A stretch of 64,000 bases of DNA, from NCBI GenBank assembly GCA_019633425.1, contig WSUB01000082.1, positions 62,001 through 126,000 on the forward strand. Direction: 5' to 3'. Under the pieces are notes generated by a model. It searched no databases. It was given only the letters and a program-made list of their open reading frames with translations, and was not told where the DNA came from. Position numbers and translations under genes: made by a program. Source of the DNA: Tulasnella sp. 424. Its lineage: Eukaryota > Basidiomycota > Agaricomycetes > Cantharellales > Tulasnellaceae. Positions 1 through 15,759 of the stretch are shown here, piece by piece. Position 1 is the first letter of the stretch, and every line of letters begins with the position of its first letter.

Positions 1-832
1 GCATGAATGATTTGACCCTCTCGTATGATTGTGGTTTCCATTCCGTTCGAAGAACCCTACTTCTTCCCTCCTTTTAAAGAGTGTAGAGCCTCAGGGTTTC
101 AGTGGGGAGAACGTCGAGAGAATCGATCAATCGCGTCGCCTGTCACCATGCCCCGCCACACAGACAAACTGGCAGCGATGCCGCATCACCTGAGGTTCCA
201 GTGATGGTGGGACCTAAGATTAGCTGGATGAAGATGAAGGAATCTTTGCCAATCAAGCGAGCATGATATGCACACGAGTGATGAAAGAGATAACTACAAC
301 TGGTCCCGACTCCCCAGAGTAAAACGATGTACTTGACAATAAGGCCTTCTCACCCGTCGTTGCTCACTGAAGAAGTGCGGTATTCTTGAGAATTATGTGC
401 TGTCCTTTTGACAAGGAGCTGATATTGCATTCTTTATGATTCTAACTAGCATTGCTATGGAATTTTCCACTTTGTACTAGACAATTTTGATGGTTGCTTT
501 CGTCGGGTGTAAACACATTCAGGCAAGCAATACTTAAAGATGCCTACATATGATCAGGAATCTGAACCTCCCTACCTCTGCATGTCCACGAAGTGCTTAG
601 TGGCGTGAACTAGGGCTGAGAGTCACGGCGCGTCGTTTGGGTAACGTCACGTGACCTCGAAGTGCCAGATTTCGATTTGGGCCGCTATCTAGTCAAAGTC
701 AATATGCTGAGGAGAGTCATTAGGACTACTCACTACCATCAAATCAGGAGGGTGCACCGTCCTCCTCTTCCTCCTCGTCTCCTCCAGCTCACTCACCCCC
801 CACCTCTCACTCGAGCATTTCGACCCTCGACC
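1..832. other. Upstream region of KRS1, no gene recognised
   Basis: No conserved coding exon is visible on either strand. The stretch just before position 833 is pyrimidine-rich and is probably the promoter and 5' UTR of the lysyl-tRNA synthetase gene. It does not resemble the promoter of the secreted-peptide genes further right, so there is no sign of a peptide gene to the left of KRS1 inside this window. Confidence 0.5.
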
Positions 833-3774
<2,942 letters not shown>

Positions 3775-4836
3775 GCCTTCAAAATCAATTTCGTCATTGC
3801 TTTTCATAGATGAATTTAATTTGGCTTGGATATGATCGCAATGTACAGACCTTGTTGCTGATGCCGTGTGTTATATTGGAGCCCCCCTTGTGATTTTCAA
3901 AATATTTCCAGCACCGAATAAAACACAAAAGCGTAATATTACCCCCCTAAATACATTCGTTCCAACAGCTTCTTTTCAGGGCTGAAATAACCTCGGGTCG
4001 TCTTGCGGTCCCGCATGGGGGACCTTCCGCGCCTTGGAAACCGACCTGGATTCTTTTTCTCAATGTGCTTCGAAAAAGCAGAACCAGGAGGTGGGTCGGC
4101 GGAGTTTGGTTGGGCCTGCTTCCGCAGTGCGCAGCGTGCAAGCAGACTAGCATAAGTAAGTGTCCGATTGAAAAGAGAACGGCGACGAAGCGAAATAGGA
4201 GTTCACGAGCAACGCTGAAGGAGGCGGCAGACAGCGGGGTGGCGAACGCGACCAAATCATACACAACCTGATGAAATATGAGCAACGTATCAACACCCAT
4301 AGTGTCTAGGCCAACAAGGAAAGGAAAAATAATAAGACAATGAATACTGTTAAACGAGTGTCGGGGTTTTAGTAAGACGATATACGGCCAAGAAGGAAAG
4401 ACGGAGAGAGTACAAGACGGAGAGGGAGGCGTATGTACGAAACTCGAGTCGCGAAGTCGAGACGACGCGATGGAGACGGTGAAACGGGGGGAGACGGTAC
4501 TGATCGGGCTGGGTTAACGAGCTGCAAGAAGCGACAGGGAAGGAGCGGGTGTCGCCGGAAGGTGAAGAAAGAGGAAATGGGTTCAGGAGTGCAAGCTGTC
4601 AGCAACGAAACCACAAGTTGCACCAGCAATAAGACTCACTGAGATATGAGACGAGGACCGACGATACCTAGAACACGCTATAAACGACGTTTCGGTGCGC
4701 GGGCGTTAATGTCCTAAAGATAGACGCGAAAAAAATAAACACAAGCGGATCCGCAAGGGTCGGAACTAGTCAGCGTCGAAATACTCAAACACACAGACAC
4801 AAAAGGGAGGGTCGACGTACCCGACTTGTAGATACC

Positions 4837-4992
4837 TTAGAAGCCTTTGCCGCAGGTGCCGCAGACACCAGTATCGGGACCACCGGGAGCGGTGGTGGTG
4901 GCTACCGGTGCGGTGGTGGTGTCTTGGGGGACCGGTGCAGCGCTGACGGCGACGAAAGCAGCAGCGAAGAGGGCGACGATTGAGAAACGCAT
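4837..4992 (-). CDS. Small secreted peptide precursor, copy 1 (core GVCGTCGKGF)
   Basis: Single-exon frame of 51 codons plus stop. It starts with a hydrophobic signal peptide (MRFSIVALFAAAFVAVSA, residues 1-18). A short Pro/Thr-rich linker beginning APVPQDT follows, then a C-terminus with a CxxC pair, GVCGTCGKGF. Three further copies in this window share the first 25 residues almost perfectly but differ strongly in the last 10-20. No Kex2-type dibasic site separates the linker from the core. The ATG is placed about 150 bp downstream of a TATA-like box, after a pyrimidine-rich leader common to all copies. I recognise no known family. A secreted effector, signalling peptide or RiPP precursor are all possible; the function is unknown. 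A GTACGT donor-like site 15 nt after the stop is conserved, suggesting a 3' UTR intron. Confidence 0.75.
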   Translation of the reverse strand: MRFSIVALFAAAFVAVSAAPVPQDTTTAPVATTTAPGGPDTGVCGTCGKGF

Positions 4993-5144
4993 TCTTGTCA
5001 AAAAAATGGTGTTTTTAAGGTTGGAAAGAGTGTGGTGGCACGGGCGAGGGAGAAGGAGCTTGGCTGAGGAGGCGATGGAGAGGAGAGAAGAAGTGGGGAA
5101 GAGAGGGAGATGGGCTGGCTAGGAAGAAGCTATGGCCGGTCTTA

Positions 5145-5151
5145 CTTATAT
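5145..5151 (-). promoter_or_regulatory. TATA-like box of peptide gene 1
   Basis: ATATAAG on the minus strand about 153 bp upstream of the peptide ATG. The box and its surroundings (TTGCATATAAG) recur at matching positions in all four peptide genes. Confidence 0.5.
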
Positions 5152-5297
5152 GCAAGAGAAGGTCTCTTGCCGAGAGAAGATTGTTCTACTTGGGTGTTGC
5201 TGGGGTTTGTCACGCCTTAGAACTTTGATCAGAATGGTGTGACATCACTCAGGTCCCCGTGCCTGTCCCTGAGCCAACATCAAAGGAACCGTGACGA

Positions 5298-6565
<1,268 letters not shown>

Positions 6566-7654
6566 GCCCCCAAAATCATTTTCGTCATTGTCGTCCCCGG
6601 TGTGCCTGTTCTTGGCAGGAGCCTTTCACAGATGATTTTGATTTTGGGTTGGATAAGGATGATAATGTACATACCTTGTTCCTGACGCCGCGTGTTATAT
6701 TGGAGCCCCCTCGTAGTTTTCAAAATACTTCCAAATTACAGGGATGACGTCGTCGCGTGACAAGAAACTTTGAGATAGCAAGAACTTGAATCAAACCACA
6801 CGTGTGACGTTAGCCCCCCTAAATATTCGGTTTAACAGCTTCTTTTCAGGAACCTCGGGTCGTCTGCGGTCCCGCACGGGGGAACTTCCGCGACTTGGAA
6901 ACCGACCTGTATTGTTTTTTATTTATTTTTACATTGTGCTTCGAAAAAAAGCACAACCAGGGGGTGGGTCGGTGGAGTTTGGTTGGGCTCGCTTCGGACG
7001 CAGTGCGTAGCGTGCAAGCAGGCTAGCATAAGTAAGTGTCCGATTGAGGAAAGAACGACGATGAAGCGAAATTGCAGTCGACGAGCAACGCCGAGGGAGG
7101 TGGCAGACAGCGGGTGGTGAACTACCAACATGTCAGAGGAGCGACGGAATCACAACAACCTGTTGAGATATATGCAACGTATAAAACCTATGGCGTCGAG
7201 GCCAACAAGAAAGGAAAAAGAATAAGACAGTCAAGACTGTTAAACGAGTGTCAAGGTTTTGGAAAGACGATATGGCCGAGAAGCAACGACGGAAAGAGTC
7301 CAAGAGGGGGGCGTATGTACGATGATACTGAGGAGGCGGTACTGATTGGGCAGGGTCAACGATCTGCAAGAAGAGTCGCCGGAAGGTGAATAAAGAGGAA
7401 ATGGGTTCAGGAGTGCGAACTATCAGCGAAACCCTAAGTTGCACCTGCGACAAAACTCACTGATATGTGAGACGAGGACGAACAACATCTAGAACACGTT
7501 ATAAACGTTTAGGTGCTCGGGCGTCAATGTCCTAAAGATAGGCCGAGACAAAACAAACAGAGGTGGATTTTCAAGGGTCGGAATCAGTCAGCGTCAAAAT
7601 CCTTAAACACGCATAGAGAAAAGGGAGGGTCGACGTACCCGGCTTGTTGATACT

Positions 7655-7819
7655 TTACCAGCCGTGAGGGCACAGGGGGCTCCCGCACCCACCAGCAGCA
7701 GTGGGAGACCCCCCAGCGGCGGTGTCGGTGGCTACCGGTACGACGGTGTCTTGGGGGACCGGTGCAGCGCTGACGGCGACGAAAGCAGCGGCGAAGAGGG
7801 CGACGATAGAGAAACGCAT
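7655..7819 (-). CDS. Small secreted peptide precursor, copy 2 (core GGCGSPLCPHGW)
   Basis: Single-exon frame of 54 codons plus stop. The signal peptide and APVPQDT start are identical to copy 1. The linker reads VVPVATDTAAGGSP, and the C-terminus GGCGSPLCPHGW has two cysteines four residues apart and a terminal Trp. The three extra codons relative to copies 1, 3 and 4 change the Cys spacing without breaking the frame. Start choice, leader and upstream TATA-like box match the other copies. No family is recognised. The open frame contrasts with the broken KRS copies on both sides. Confidence 0.75.
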   Translation of the reverse strand: MRFSIVALFAAAFVAVSAAPVPQDTVVPVATDTAAGGSPTAAGGCGSPLCPHGW

Positions 7820-7950
7820 TCTTGTCAAAAAAACGGTGTTTTTAAGGTTGGAAAGAGTGTGGCGACACGGGCGAGGGAGAAGGAGCTAGGCTGAGGAGGC
7901 GATGGAGAAGTGGGAAGAGAGGGAAATGGGCTGGCCAGGAAGAAGTCTTA

Positions 7951-7958
7951 CTTATATA
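7951..7958 (-). promoter_or_regulatory. TATA-like box of peptide gene 2
   Basis: TATATAAG on the minus strand about 132 bp upstream of the peptide ATG, in the same context as in the other three copies. Confidence 0.5.
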
Positions 7959-8089
7959 TGCAATAGACGGACTTTTGCCGAGAGAAGATGATGTTGCAAG
8001 GGGTTTGTCACACCTTGGCATTCAATAGAATTGGCGTGACCTCACTCACGTCTTGTGCCTGTCCCTGGGCCAATATCAAAAAAATGAGC

Positions 8090-10302
8090 GAAGCAGCGCG
8101 CTAAAGAAGCAGCTGCAGCGGCCAAGGCTGTTGCTGAGAAGGAGGATGACCTAAACCCCAATGTGAGATTTGCTCTTGAATGTGTTGAGTCTCGGACCCT
8201 GATGATCGTCTTTGCAGCAATAGTTCGAGCTGCGGTCACCAAATCCAAAAGCTCCGTCAGACTCGTGACCCCGACCCATAATCCCATAAGTCCAACGCTA
8301 CCAAGTCTCTTACGTATTATGTGGAGAAGTCTTGTCTCGAATGTGTTATCAAGCCTGGTGAAAAGTTGAAGGACGTGACTGTCAGCCTCTCTGGCAGGAT
8401 ACACAACATTTGTGCCTCTAGTCAAAAGTTGCGGTTCTATGACTTGCATGGCGCAGAAGCCAAGGTGCAGATTATGGCACAGGCCCAGTAATTTCTGCTT
8501 TCCGTCCAACGATCCCTTAAGAGAATCTAACTATCCCCGTTACTCCATTGTAGGGACGCCCCGTCAGCGGAAGAGTTCCTCTCGACTCACTCGCACTTCC
8601 GACGAGCCGATACCGTCAATGACAGCCCAGAGTTCGGCATCTACGAGTTCTATATGGCCTATGCGGACGTGTACGATCTTATGGCCATGACGGAGAGCTT
8701 GGTTACTGGACTCGTGCAACACCTCACCGGTGGTACTAAAATCATGTACCATCCCGACGGCAAGAGCCCAAGAGAGCTCCTGCTGGACTTCCAAAGGCCT
8801 TGGAAGCAATATGGCCTGATCGAGACTGTGGAAGAGAAGTCGGGAGTTAAGTTCCCGCCGGGAGACCAGCTGCACACTCCCGAAGCCAGCAAGTTCTTAA
8901 GCGACTTGGCTGAGAAGGTGCACTTTACCGTCTCCGAAAATGCACCGTCAACCTTTTGAAATGTTTTACCATTTCTCTGGAATAGCCCAACGTCGAATGC
9001 GGCCACCGCTCGGCTACTTGACAAGGCGCGTTCCTTTAACCTCCCGTCCTGGCAACTCACCCGAAGAGGTGTTTTGTCGGCCTATTTCTATTTTCGTCAG
9101 TTATAACTGCTTCCGATTTGTCTTTCGTGCTTTCGAGACCCAGCTCAGTGGCGAGTTCATCGAACCGTTTTGCGTCTCACCTGCCTTCATCGGTACGTCT
9201 CACGTTTCATTCATAACCCTCGGGAAAGGAAGACGTGACAATTTGGTCGCTGATATGTCTCACCCACACACGTCGTAACTTTTCCATTTTTAAACTCGCC
9301 ACTGCTTCCACGTGTCTGATTCCCTCGGCCGCACCTCGGTCGTTCGTTCCCACACACAGACTCGACCCTCACTCCACAGTCGTCAAAAAAGAATGGACAA
9401 CAGTTAGCCACCGACAAATCACGTCACCTCTCGCCAAGTATCACCGATCTCGTCCCGGTCTGTGCGAGCGATTCGAAGGTTCATGTGCGGCAAGGAGTTC
9501 TGCAACTCTTATACGAAGTTGAACGATTCTTTCGAGCGGTTCGAGGAGCAGGTGCGTCTAGGACAGCCATATGACCTCGGCTCTCGACTAAACTATCCAC
9601 CGTAACAGATGAAGCAAAAGACTGCCGGAGATGAAGAAGCTCAAGAAATCGACGAGACATTCGTGAATGCGCGAGTGCCATTCAATTCCTCTTCCCTGCC
9701 CGTTTATCTCGAGTAAGTCCACTTCGAGGACTGCTCGCAGGTGGTCTCCCTCGCCGAAGGGGCTCAATGCCTCACATGAGCGCCTATTCTGGCTCACCTG
9801 AACTCGACGCGGCTATCGACCTTTCCTCTTTCGGCAATCTCGGCGCGAATGCGTACACATTTGCGACGCAGATCTGTTCGATGCTTATCTCGAGCTCGTA
9901 CTGACGCCAAAACAATCAACTTTTATTTCTGTCGACTTTTTATGAGTAACCTTGAGCACGGTTTACCACCTACTGGAGGATGGGGAATGGGCATCGACCG
10001 TCTGGTGATGTTCGTGACCGACTCGACTAGTAAGTTTGTGCCCTTTTTCTGTTGTTTTGATCTCCTCGCTGGTGCCCGAAGGGTCGAACTTCCTGTCAAC
10101 CCGGACGGACCTTACGAGGTTTGCCTCGTTTCGAAGGACCAATTTTAGCTCCGTCATCATCAGTACTTTTGGAATGAGCGCTGATGCCGATCTCTTTCCT
10201 CCTGCAGATATCAAGGAAGTACTGCTATTCCCGGCAACGAAGCCAGAAACTGGTGGACCGACCGCACCTGCTGTCGTGCCGCCAACAGAACCAGCGCTCT
10301 AA
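8090..10302 (+). pseudogene. Degenerate lysyl-tRNA synthetase copy 2
   Basis: Begins inside KRS1 exon 2 (AGCAGCGCGCT, about KRS1 position 1026); exon 1 and the KRS promoter are missing. Exon 2 is shortened and exon 3 carries frame-breaking changes. Exon 4 has an internal deletion of roughly 400 nt that removes motif 1 and most of motif 2, joining the FRR segment at its start to [14 protein letters not shown]. Exon 7 has lost one G of a GGG run (frameshift) plus several codons. Exons 8-10 still encode the motif 3 region and end at a TAA at 10300-10302. A synthetase is not possible from this copy. Confidence 0.92.
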
Positions 10303-11417
10303 GTCGCCAAAATCGATTTCGTCCCGGTGCGTCTGTTCTTAGCAGGAGCCTTCATAGATGATTTTGATTTTGGTCTGGATAATGATGACAATGTACCTTG
10401 TTCCTGATGCCACGCGTTATAGTGGGGCCGTCGTGAATTTCAAAACACTTCCACAACATTACAGCGATGACGTCGTCGCGTGACGAGAAACTTTGAGACA
10501 AAAGCGAGAACTTGAATAAAACCACAAGTGCGACATTATTCCCCCTAAATATTCGTTCCAACAGCTTCTTTTCAGGGCGGAAATAACCTCGGATTCTCTG
10601 CGGTCCCGCATGAGGAACTTCCGCGACTTGGAAACCGACCTGTATTGTTTTTTAAATTTAATTGTGCTTCGAAAAACAGGTGGGTCGGCGGAGTTTAGTT
10701 GGGCCCGCTTCCGAGTTAGTTGCAACGGTGACGTGCAGTGAAGACGACGTTGGATGAACGTGCGCAGCGTGCAAGCAGGCCAGCATATGTAAGTGTCAGA
10801 TTGAGGAGAGAACGCCGATGAAGCGGAATTGGAGTCGAAGAGCAACGCTGATGGAGGTGGCAGACAGCGGGGTGATGAACTACCGACATGTCAAAGGAGC
10901 AACGGAATCACAAACAACCTGATGGAATATGAGCAACGTATAAACACCCATGGCGTCGAGACAAACAAGAAAAGGAAAAGAATAAGACAATGAATACTGT
11001 TAAACGAGTGTCAAGGTTTTGGAAAGACGATACGGCGAAGAAGCAACGACGGAAAGAGTCCAAGAGGGGGCGTATGTACGATGATACCGAGGAGACGGCA
11101 CTGAAGGGGCAGGGCCAACGAGCTGCAAGAAGAGTCGCCGGAAGGTGAAGAAAGAGGAAATGGGTTCAGGAGTGCGAACTGTCAGCGAAACCCCAAGTTG
11201 CACCAGCGACAAGACTCACTGAGATATGAGACGAGGGCGAACAACACCTAGAACACGTTATAAACAACGTTTAGGTGCTCGGGCGTCAATGTCCTAAAGA
11301 TAGGCCGAAACAAAAACAAACAGAGGTGGATTTGCAAGGCTCGGAATCAGTCAGCGTCAGAAGACTCAAACGCGCATGCACAAAAGGGAGGGTGGACGTA
11401 CCCGACTTGTAGATAGT

Positions 11418-11573
11418 TTACCAGGGTCTGGGGAAGCAACAACCAGCAGCAGGAGTGGGAGACCCACCAGCGGCGGTGTCGGTGACTACCGGGACGATGG
11501 TGTCTTGAGGGACCGGTGCAGCGCTGACGGCGACAAAAGCAGCGGCGAAGAGGGCGACGACGGAGAAACGCAT
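11418..11573 (-). CDS. Small secreted peptide precursor, copy 3 (core GCCFPRPW)
   Basis: Single-exon frame of 51 codons plus stop with the shared signal peptide (one Ile-to-Val change) and APVPQDT start. The C-terminus ends AAGCCFPRPW: two adjacent cysteines and a terminal Trp. An upstream in-frame ATG at 11709-11711 would give a 97-residue protein. I reject it because it lies only 12 bp from the TATA-like box (so probably upstream of the transcription start), is not conserved in copy 1, and would bury the signal peptide. No family is recognised. Adjacent Cys-Cys makes a simple intramolecular disulfide loop less likely here than in the other copies. Confidence 0.73.
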   Translation of the reverse strand: MRFSVVALFAAAFVAVSAAPVPQDTIVPVVTDTAAGGSPTPAAGCCFPRPW

Positions 11574-11722
11574 TCTTGTCAAAAGCGGTGATTTTAAGGT
11601 TGGAAAGAGTGTGGCTACACGGGCGAGGGAGAAGGAGCTGGGCTGAGGAGGGGATGGAGAGGAGAGAAGAAGTAGGGAAGAGAGGGGATGGTCTGGCCAG
11701 GAAGAAGCCATGGCCAGTCTTA

Positions 11723-11729
11723 CTTATAT
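11723..11729 (-). promoter_or_regulatory. TATA-like box of peptide gene 3
   Basis: ATATAAG on the minus strand about 150 bp upstream of the peptide ATG, in the conserved TTGCATATAAG context. Confidence 0.5.
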
Positions 11730-11856
11730 GCAAGAGAAGGTCACTTGCCGAGAGAAGATTGTTTCACTTGGGTGTTGGGTTTGTCACACCTTGGCACTTC
11801 CGATCGGATTGGCGTGACCCACAAGGTCCTTGTGCCTGTTCCTGAGCCAAGATCAA

Positions 11857-14287
11857 AGCAGCGCGCTAAAGAAGCAGCTGAATCTGTACCTCAACCAGTC
11901 GCCGGCTCTGCGAAGGCTGCTGCTGAGAAGGGGGATGACATGAACCCTAATGTGAGCTTCGGTTTTGAATGTGTTGGGTGTTGGACCCTGATGATCGTCT
12001 TTACTGTAATATATTTCCGAGCTACGGTCGCGCCAAATCCAAAGCTCAGTCAGACTCGTGGCTCCGACCCATACCTCCACAAGTTCAACGTTATCAAGTC
12101 TCTTACGCGTTATGTGAAGGAATATGGTCCCGGGGGCGTCATCAAGCGTGGTGAAAAGTTGAAGGATGTGACTGCCAACCTCGCATGATACACAACATCT
12201 GTGCCTCTGGTCAAAAGTTGCGTTTCTATGACTTGCATGGCAAAGGAACCAAGGTGCAAATTGTGGCACAGGCCCAGTAAGTCTTGCTTTCCGTTCAACG
12301 AACCTTTGAGAGAATCTAACTATTCCCGTTACTCCATTGTAGGGACGCCCCGTCAGCGGAAGAGTTCCTCTCGACTCACTCGCACTTCCGACGAGGCGAT
12401 ATCATCGGTGACAACCCCGAGCTCAGAATCTGTGAGATCTATATGGCCTATGCGGACATGTACGATCTCATGGACATGATGGAGAGCTTGGTGACTAGAC
12501 TCGTGCAACACATCTCACCGGTGGTACCAAAATCACGTATCATCCCGACGGCAAGGAGCCCAAGATCAGACCTGACGGCAGAGAAGTTAAGCCGAGAGAG
12601 CTCGTGCTGGACTTCCAAAGGCCTTGGAAGCGATACGACATGATCAAGACTCTGGAAGAGAAGTTGGGAGTCAAGTTCCAGCCGGGAGACCAGCTACGCA
12701 CTCCCGGAGCGAACAAGTTCCTAAGCGACTTGGCTGAGAAGATGCGCGTTTACCGTCTCCGAAATTGCGCCGCCAACCTTTTGACACTTTTTACTATTTC
12801 TCTGGAATAGCACAACGTCGAATGCGGTCACCCTCGAAGCACTTGCTCGGCTACTTGACAAGGTGTGCTCCTTCAGCCTTCCCCCTGCAACTCACCCGAA
12901 GAGGTGTTTTGTCGGCCCATTTCTATTTTTGTCGGTTCTGACGGCTTCTGATTTGTCGTTTCGTGCTCTCGTGACCCAGCTCACTGGCGAGTTCATCGAA
13001 CCCGGGCTTCGCGTCTCACCTGCTTTCCTTGGCACGTCACACAGTTTTTTCACAACTCAACTTCCACCCTCGGGAAGGGAAGACGTCACAATTTGGTAGC
13101 TGATATGTCTCACACACCCACGTAGTAACCTTTCTTTTTATTCATTCTTCGTGAACACTTCCACGCTTCTGATTCCCTCGGGCGCACCTCGGTCGTTCGT
13201 TCCCACACACATCCTCTCCCCCCACTCCGTCGTTGAAAAAAATGGATCACAGTTGGCCACCCACAAATCATGTCACCTCTCGCCAAGTATCACCGATCTC
13301 GTGCTGGCCTGTGCGAGCGATTCGAAGGTTCATGTGCGGCAAGGAGTTCTGCAACTCTTATACGAAGTTGAACGATTCTTTCGAGCGGTTCGAGGAGCAG
13401 GTNNNNNNNNNNNNNNNNNNNNNNNNNNNNNNNNNNNNNNNNNNNNNNNNNNNNNNNNNNNNNNNNNNNNNNNNNNNNNNNNNNNNNNNNNNNNNNNNNN
13501 GAAGGTTCATGTGCGGCAAGGAGTTCTGCAACTCTTATACGAAGTTGAACGATTCTTTCGAGCGGTTCGAGGAGCAGGTACGTCCCGGCCAGTCATACGA
13601 TCTCGGCTTCCGACTAAATGTCCACCATCACAGATGAAGCAAGCGGCTGCGGGAGATGAGGAAGCTTAAGGAATCGACGAGACATTCGTGAATGCGCGAG
13701 TGCCATTCAATTCCTCTTGCCTGCAAGTTTGTCTCGGACAAGTCCACTTCGAGACTATCCGCAGATGATCTCTCGCGCCGAAGGCCTCAATGCCCGTATG
13801 AGCGCCTATTCTGGTGCACCTGAATCGACGCAGCTATCGACTTTTCCTCATTCGGCAATCTCGGCGCGAATGCGTACACATTTGCCAGATCTGTTCAATG
13901 CTTATCTCGAGCTCGTACTGACGCCAAAACAATCAACTTTTATTTCTGTCGACTTTTTTATGAATAGGCTTGAGCAAGGTTTGCCACCTACTGGAGGATG
14001 GGGAATGGGCATCGACCGTCTGGTGATGTTCTTGAACCAGTAAGTTTGTGCCCCTTTTCTGTTGTTTTGATCTCCTCGCTGGTGCCCGTAGGGTCGAACT
14101 CTTCCTGTCAGCCCAAACGGACCCTACGAAGTTTGCCTCGTTTCAAAGCGACAATTTTAGCTTTCTCGTGATCAGTATTTTTGGAATGCGGAGCTGATGC
14201 CGTTCCCTTTCCTCCCACAGATATCAAGGAAGTGCTGCTATTCTTGGCGATGAAGTGGTGGACCGGCCAACAGAACCAGCGCACTAA
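11857..14287 (+). pseudogene. Degenerate lysyl-tRNA synthetase copy 3 (interrupted by an assembly gap)
   Basis: Begins in KRS exon 2 at the same junction as copy 2 and shares copy 2's exon 4 deletion (FRRGDII joined to a degenerate NPEF segment) and the exon 7 single-base deletion. The two copies therefore descend from one already damaged unit. Further damage is specific to this copy, for example the 3' end of exon 3 and a shortened exon 9/10 region; the last exon has lost most of the PETGGP-rich tail before the TAA at 14285-14287. A run of N occupies 13403-13500. The left and right halves could belong to two different copies. Confidence 0.9.
13324..13579. other. Assembly gap (98 N) flanked by an identical 79-bp sequence
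   Basis: Positions 13403-13500 are N. The 79 bases before the gap (13324-13402) are repeated exactly after it (13501-13579), and the same 79 bases also occur in degenerate KRS copy 2. This is the signature of an unmerged overlap or a collapsed tandem repeat. The real sequence may be continuous here, or may hold one or more extra KRS-peptide units. Confidence 0.9.
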
Positions 14288-15443
14288 GCCTTCAATTTCG
14301 TCATTGTTGTCCCCGGTGTGCCTGTCCTTGGCTGGTGGCTTTCGTAGATGAATTTGATTGCGGATAATGATCGCTACAGACCTTTGTTCCTGATGCCGCG
14401 TGTTATATTGGAGCCCCTTGTGATTTTCAAAATATTTCCATCAGCACATTCCAATGACGTCGTCGCGTGACAGGAAACTTTGAGACAAAAGCGAGCAACG
14501 AATGAAAACAAGCGTGACATTACCTCCCCCCTAAATACATTCGTTCCAACAGCTTCTTTTCAGGGCGGAAATAACCTCGGGTCGTCTGCGGTCCCGCAAG
14601 GAGGCTCTTCCGTGACCTGGAAACCGACCTGAATTGTTTTTTTATTATTGTGCTTCGAAAAAGCAAAATCACAGGATGGATCGGCGGAGTTTGGTTGGGC
14701 CCGCTTCCGACGTAGTGGCAACGGTGGACGTGCAGTGAAGACGACGTGCGCGGCGTGCAAGCAGGCCACCATAAGTAAGTGCCCAATTGAGGAGAGAACG
14801 GCGACAAAACGAAACAGGCGTCGACGAGCAACGCTGAGGGAGGCGGCAGACGGCGGGGTGGCCAACTACCGACAGACCAGGGAAGCGACGCGGAACGACA
14901 ACATCACAAACAACCTGATGAAATATGAGCAGCGTATAAACACCGATAGCGTCGAGGCCAACAAGAAAAGGAAAAAGAATAAGACAATGAATACGGTTAA
15001 ACGAGTGTCGAGGTTTTGGAAAGACGATACGGTCAGGAAGCAACGACGGAAAGAGTACAAGAGGGAGAGGGAGGCGCATGTACGATGATATGGGGGAGGC
15101 GGTACTGATCGGGCAGGGTTAACGAGCTGCGGGAAGCGACAGGGAAAGAGAGGACGTCGTCGGAAGGTGAAGAAAGAGGAAATGAGTTCAGGAGTGCGAA
15201 CTGTCAGCGACGAAACCTCAAGTTGCACCAGCGACAAGACTCACCAAGGTATGAGACCAGGATCAACAACACCTAGAAACACGTTGTCAACGACTTTTAG
15301 GTGCGCGGGCGTCAATGTCCTAAAGATAGACGCGAACAAAATAAACAGAGATGGATCCGCAAGGGTCGGGAACCAGTCAGCGTCGAAATATTCAAACCCG
15401 CATCCACAAAAGAGAGGGTCAACGTACCCGACTTGAAGCTACT

Positions 15444-15599
15444 TTAGTAGCCGTGGCCGCAGGTCCAGCACCCACCAGCAGCAGTGGGACCCGCAGGGGC
15501 GCCGGTGTCGGTGGGCACTGGTACGGTGTCTTGGGGGACCGGTGCAGCGCTGACTGCGACGAAAGCAGCGGCGAAGAGGGCGACGATGGAGAAACGCAT
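15444..15599 (-). CDS. Small secreted peptide precursor, copy 4 (core GGCWTCGHGY)
   Basis: Single-exon frame of 51 codons plus stop. It has the shared signal peptide and APVPQDT start, a linker VPVPTDTGAPAGPTAA, and the C-terminus GGCWTCGHGY with a CxxC pair and terminal Tyr. It is probably the founder gene position, since its upstream flank beyond the conserved promoter is unique sequence rather than a KRS fragment. Start choice, leader and donor-like site after the stop match the other copies. The family is not recognised. Alternatives are a secreted effector, a signalling peptide or a ribosomally made precursor peptide. Confidence 0.75.
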   Translation of the reverse strand: MRFSIVALFAAAFVAVSAAPVPQDTVPVPTDTGAPAGPTAAGGCWTCGHGY

Positions 15600-15752
15600 T
15601 CTTGTCAAAAAAACAGTGTTTTTAAGGTTGGAAAGAGTGTGGCTACACGGGCGAGAGAGAAGAGAGGAGCTGGGCGGAGGAGGCGATGGAGAGGAGAGGA
15701 GAAGTAGGGAAGCGAGGGGGATGGGGGTGGCCAGGAAGAAGCCATGGCCGGT

Positions 15753-15759
15753 CTTATAT
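15753..15759 (-). promoter_or_regulatory. TATA-like box of peptide gene 4
   Basis: ATATAAG on the minus strand about 154 bp upstream of the peptide ATG, same context as the other copies. Confidence 0.5.

Larger units (their letters stand above)
3775..5297. repeat. Tandem unit 1, non-KRS part (contains peptide gene 1)
   Basis: About 1.5 kb lying between KRS1 and the first degenerate KRS copy. The same order of segments recurs at 6566-8089, 10303-11856 and 14288-15890: KRS 3' flank, a spacer with the marker GCTTCTTTTCAGGGC, a purine-rich stretch, the small secreted-peptide gene on the minus strand, and its promoter ending in a shared block (CCTGAGCCAACATCAAAG at about 5267-5284). Copies are diverged by substitutions and small indels. 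Apart from the peptide gene, the other short open frames in it are not conserved in frame between copies. Confidence 0.85.
6566..8089. repeat. Tandem unit 2, non-KRS part (contains peptide gene 2)
   Basis: Second copy of the roughly 1.5 kb spacer between KRS copies, with the same segment order as 3775-5297. It starts with the KRS 3' flank and ends with the shared promoter block (about 8064-8080) just before the second degenerate KRS copy. Confidence 0.82.
10303..11856. repeat. Tandem unit 3, non-KRS part (contains peptide gene 3)
   Basis: Third copy of the spacer between KRS copies. It has the same order of conserved blocks as units 1, 2 and 4 and ends with the shared promoter block (GTTCCTGAGCCAAGATCAA) directly against KRS exon 2 sequence of the next degenerate copy. 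Confidence 0.82.

Noticed and set aside
11418..11711. Longer 97-residue version of peptide copy 3 starting at 11711
   Set aside because: The upstream ATG is too close to the TATA-like box, is absent in copy 1, and places the signal peptide internally.
13151..13669. Reading frame running through the N stretch in KRS copy 3
   Set aside because: It exists only because N bases are translated as unknown residues across an assembly gap.
7133..15237. Minus-strand frames of 70-120 codons in the spacer (reading VRTPEPISSFFTFRR and similar in each unit)
   Set aside because: They recur in all units but differ in length and frame after the first 30 codons, overlap donor/acceptor-like sites, and lie where the 3' UTR of the peptide gene is expected. 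Nucleotide conservation of the repeat explains them.
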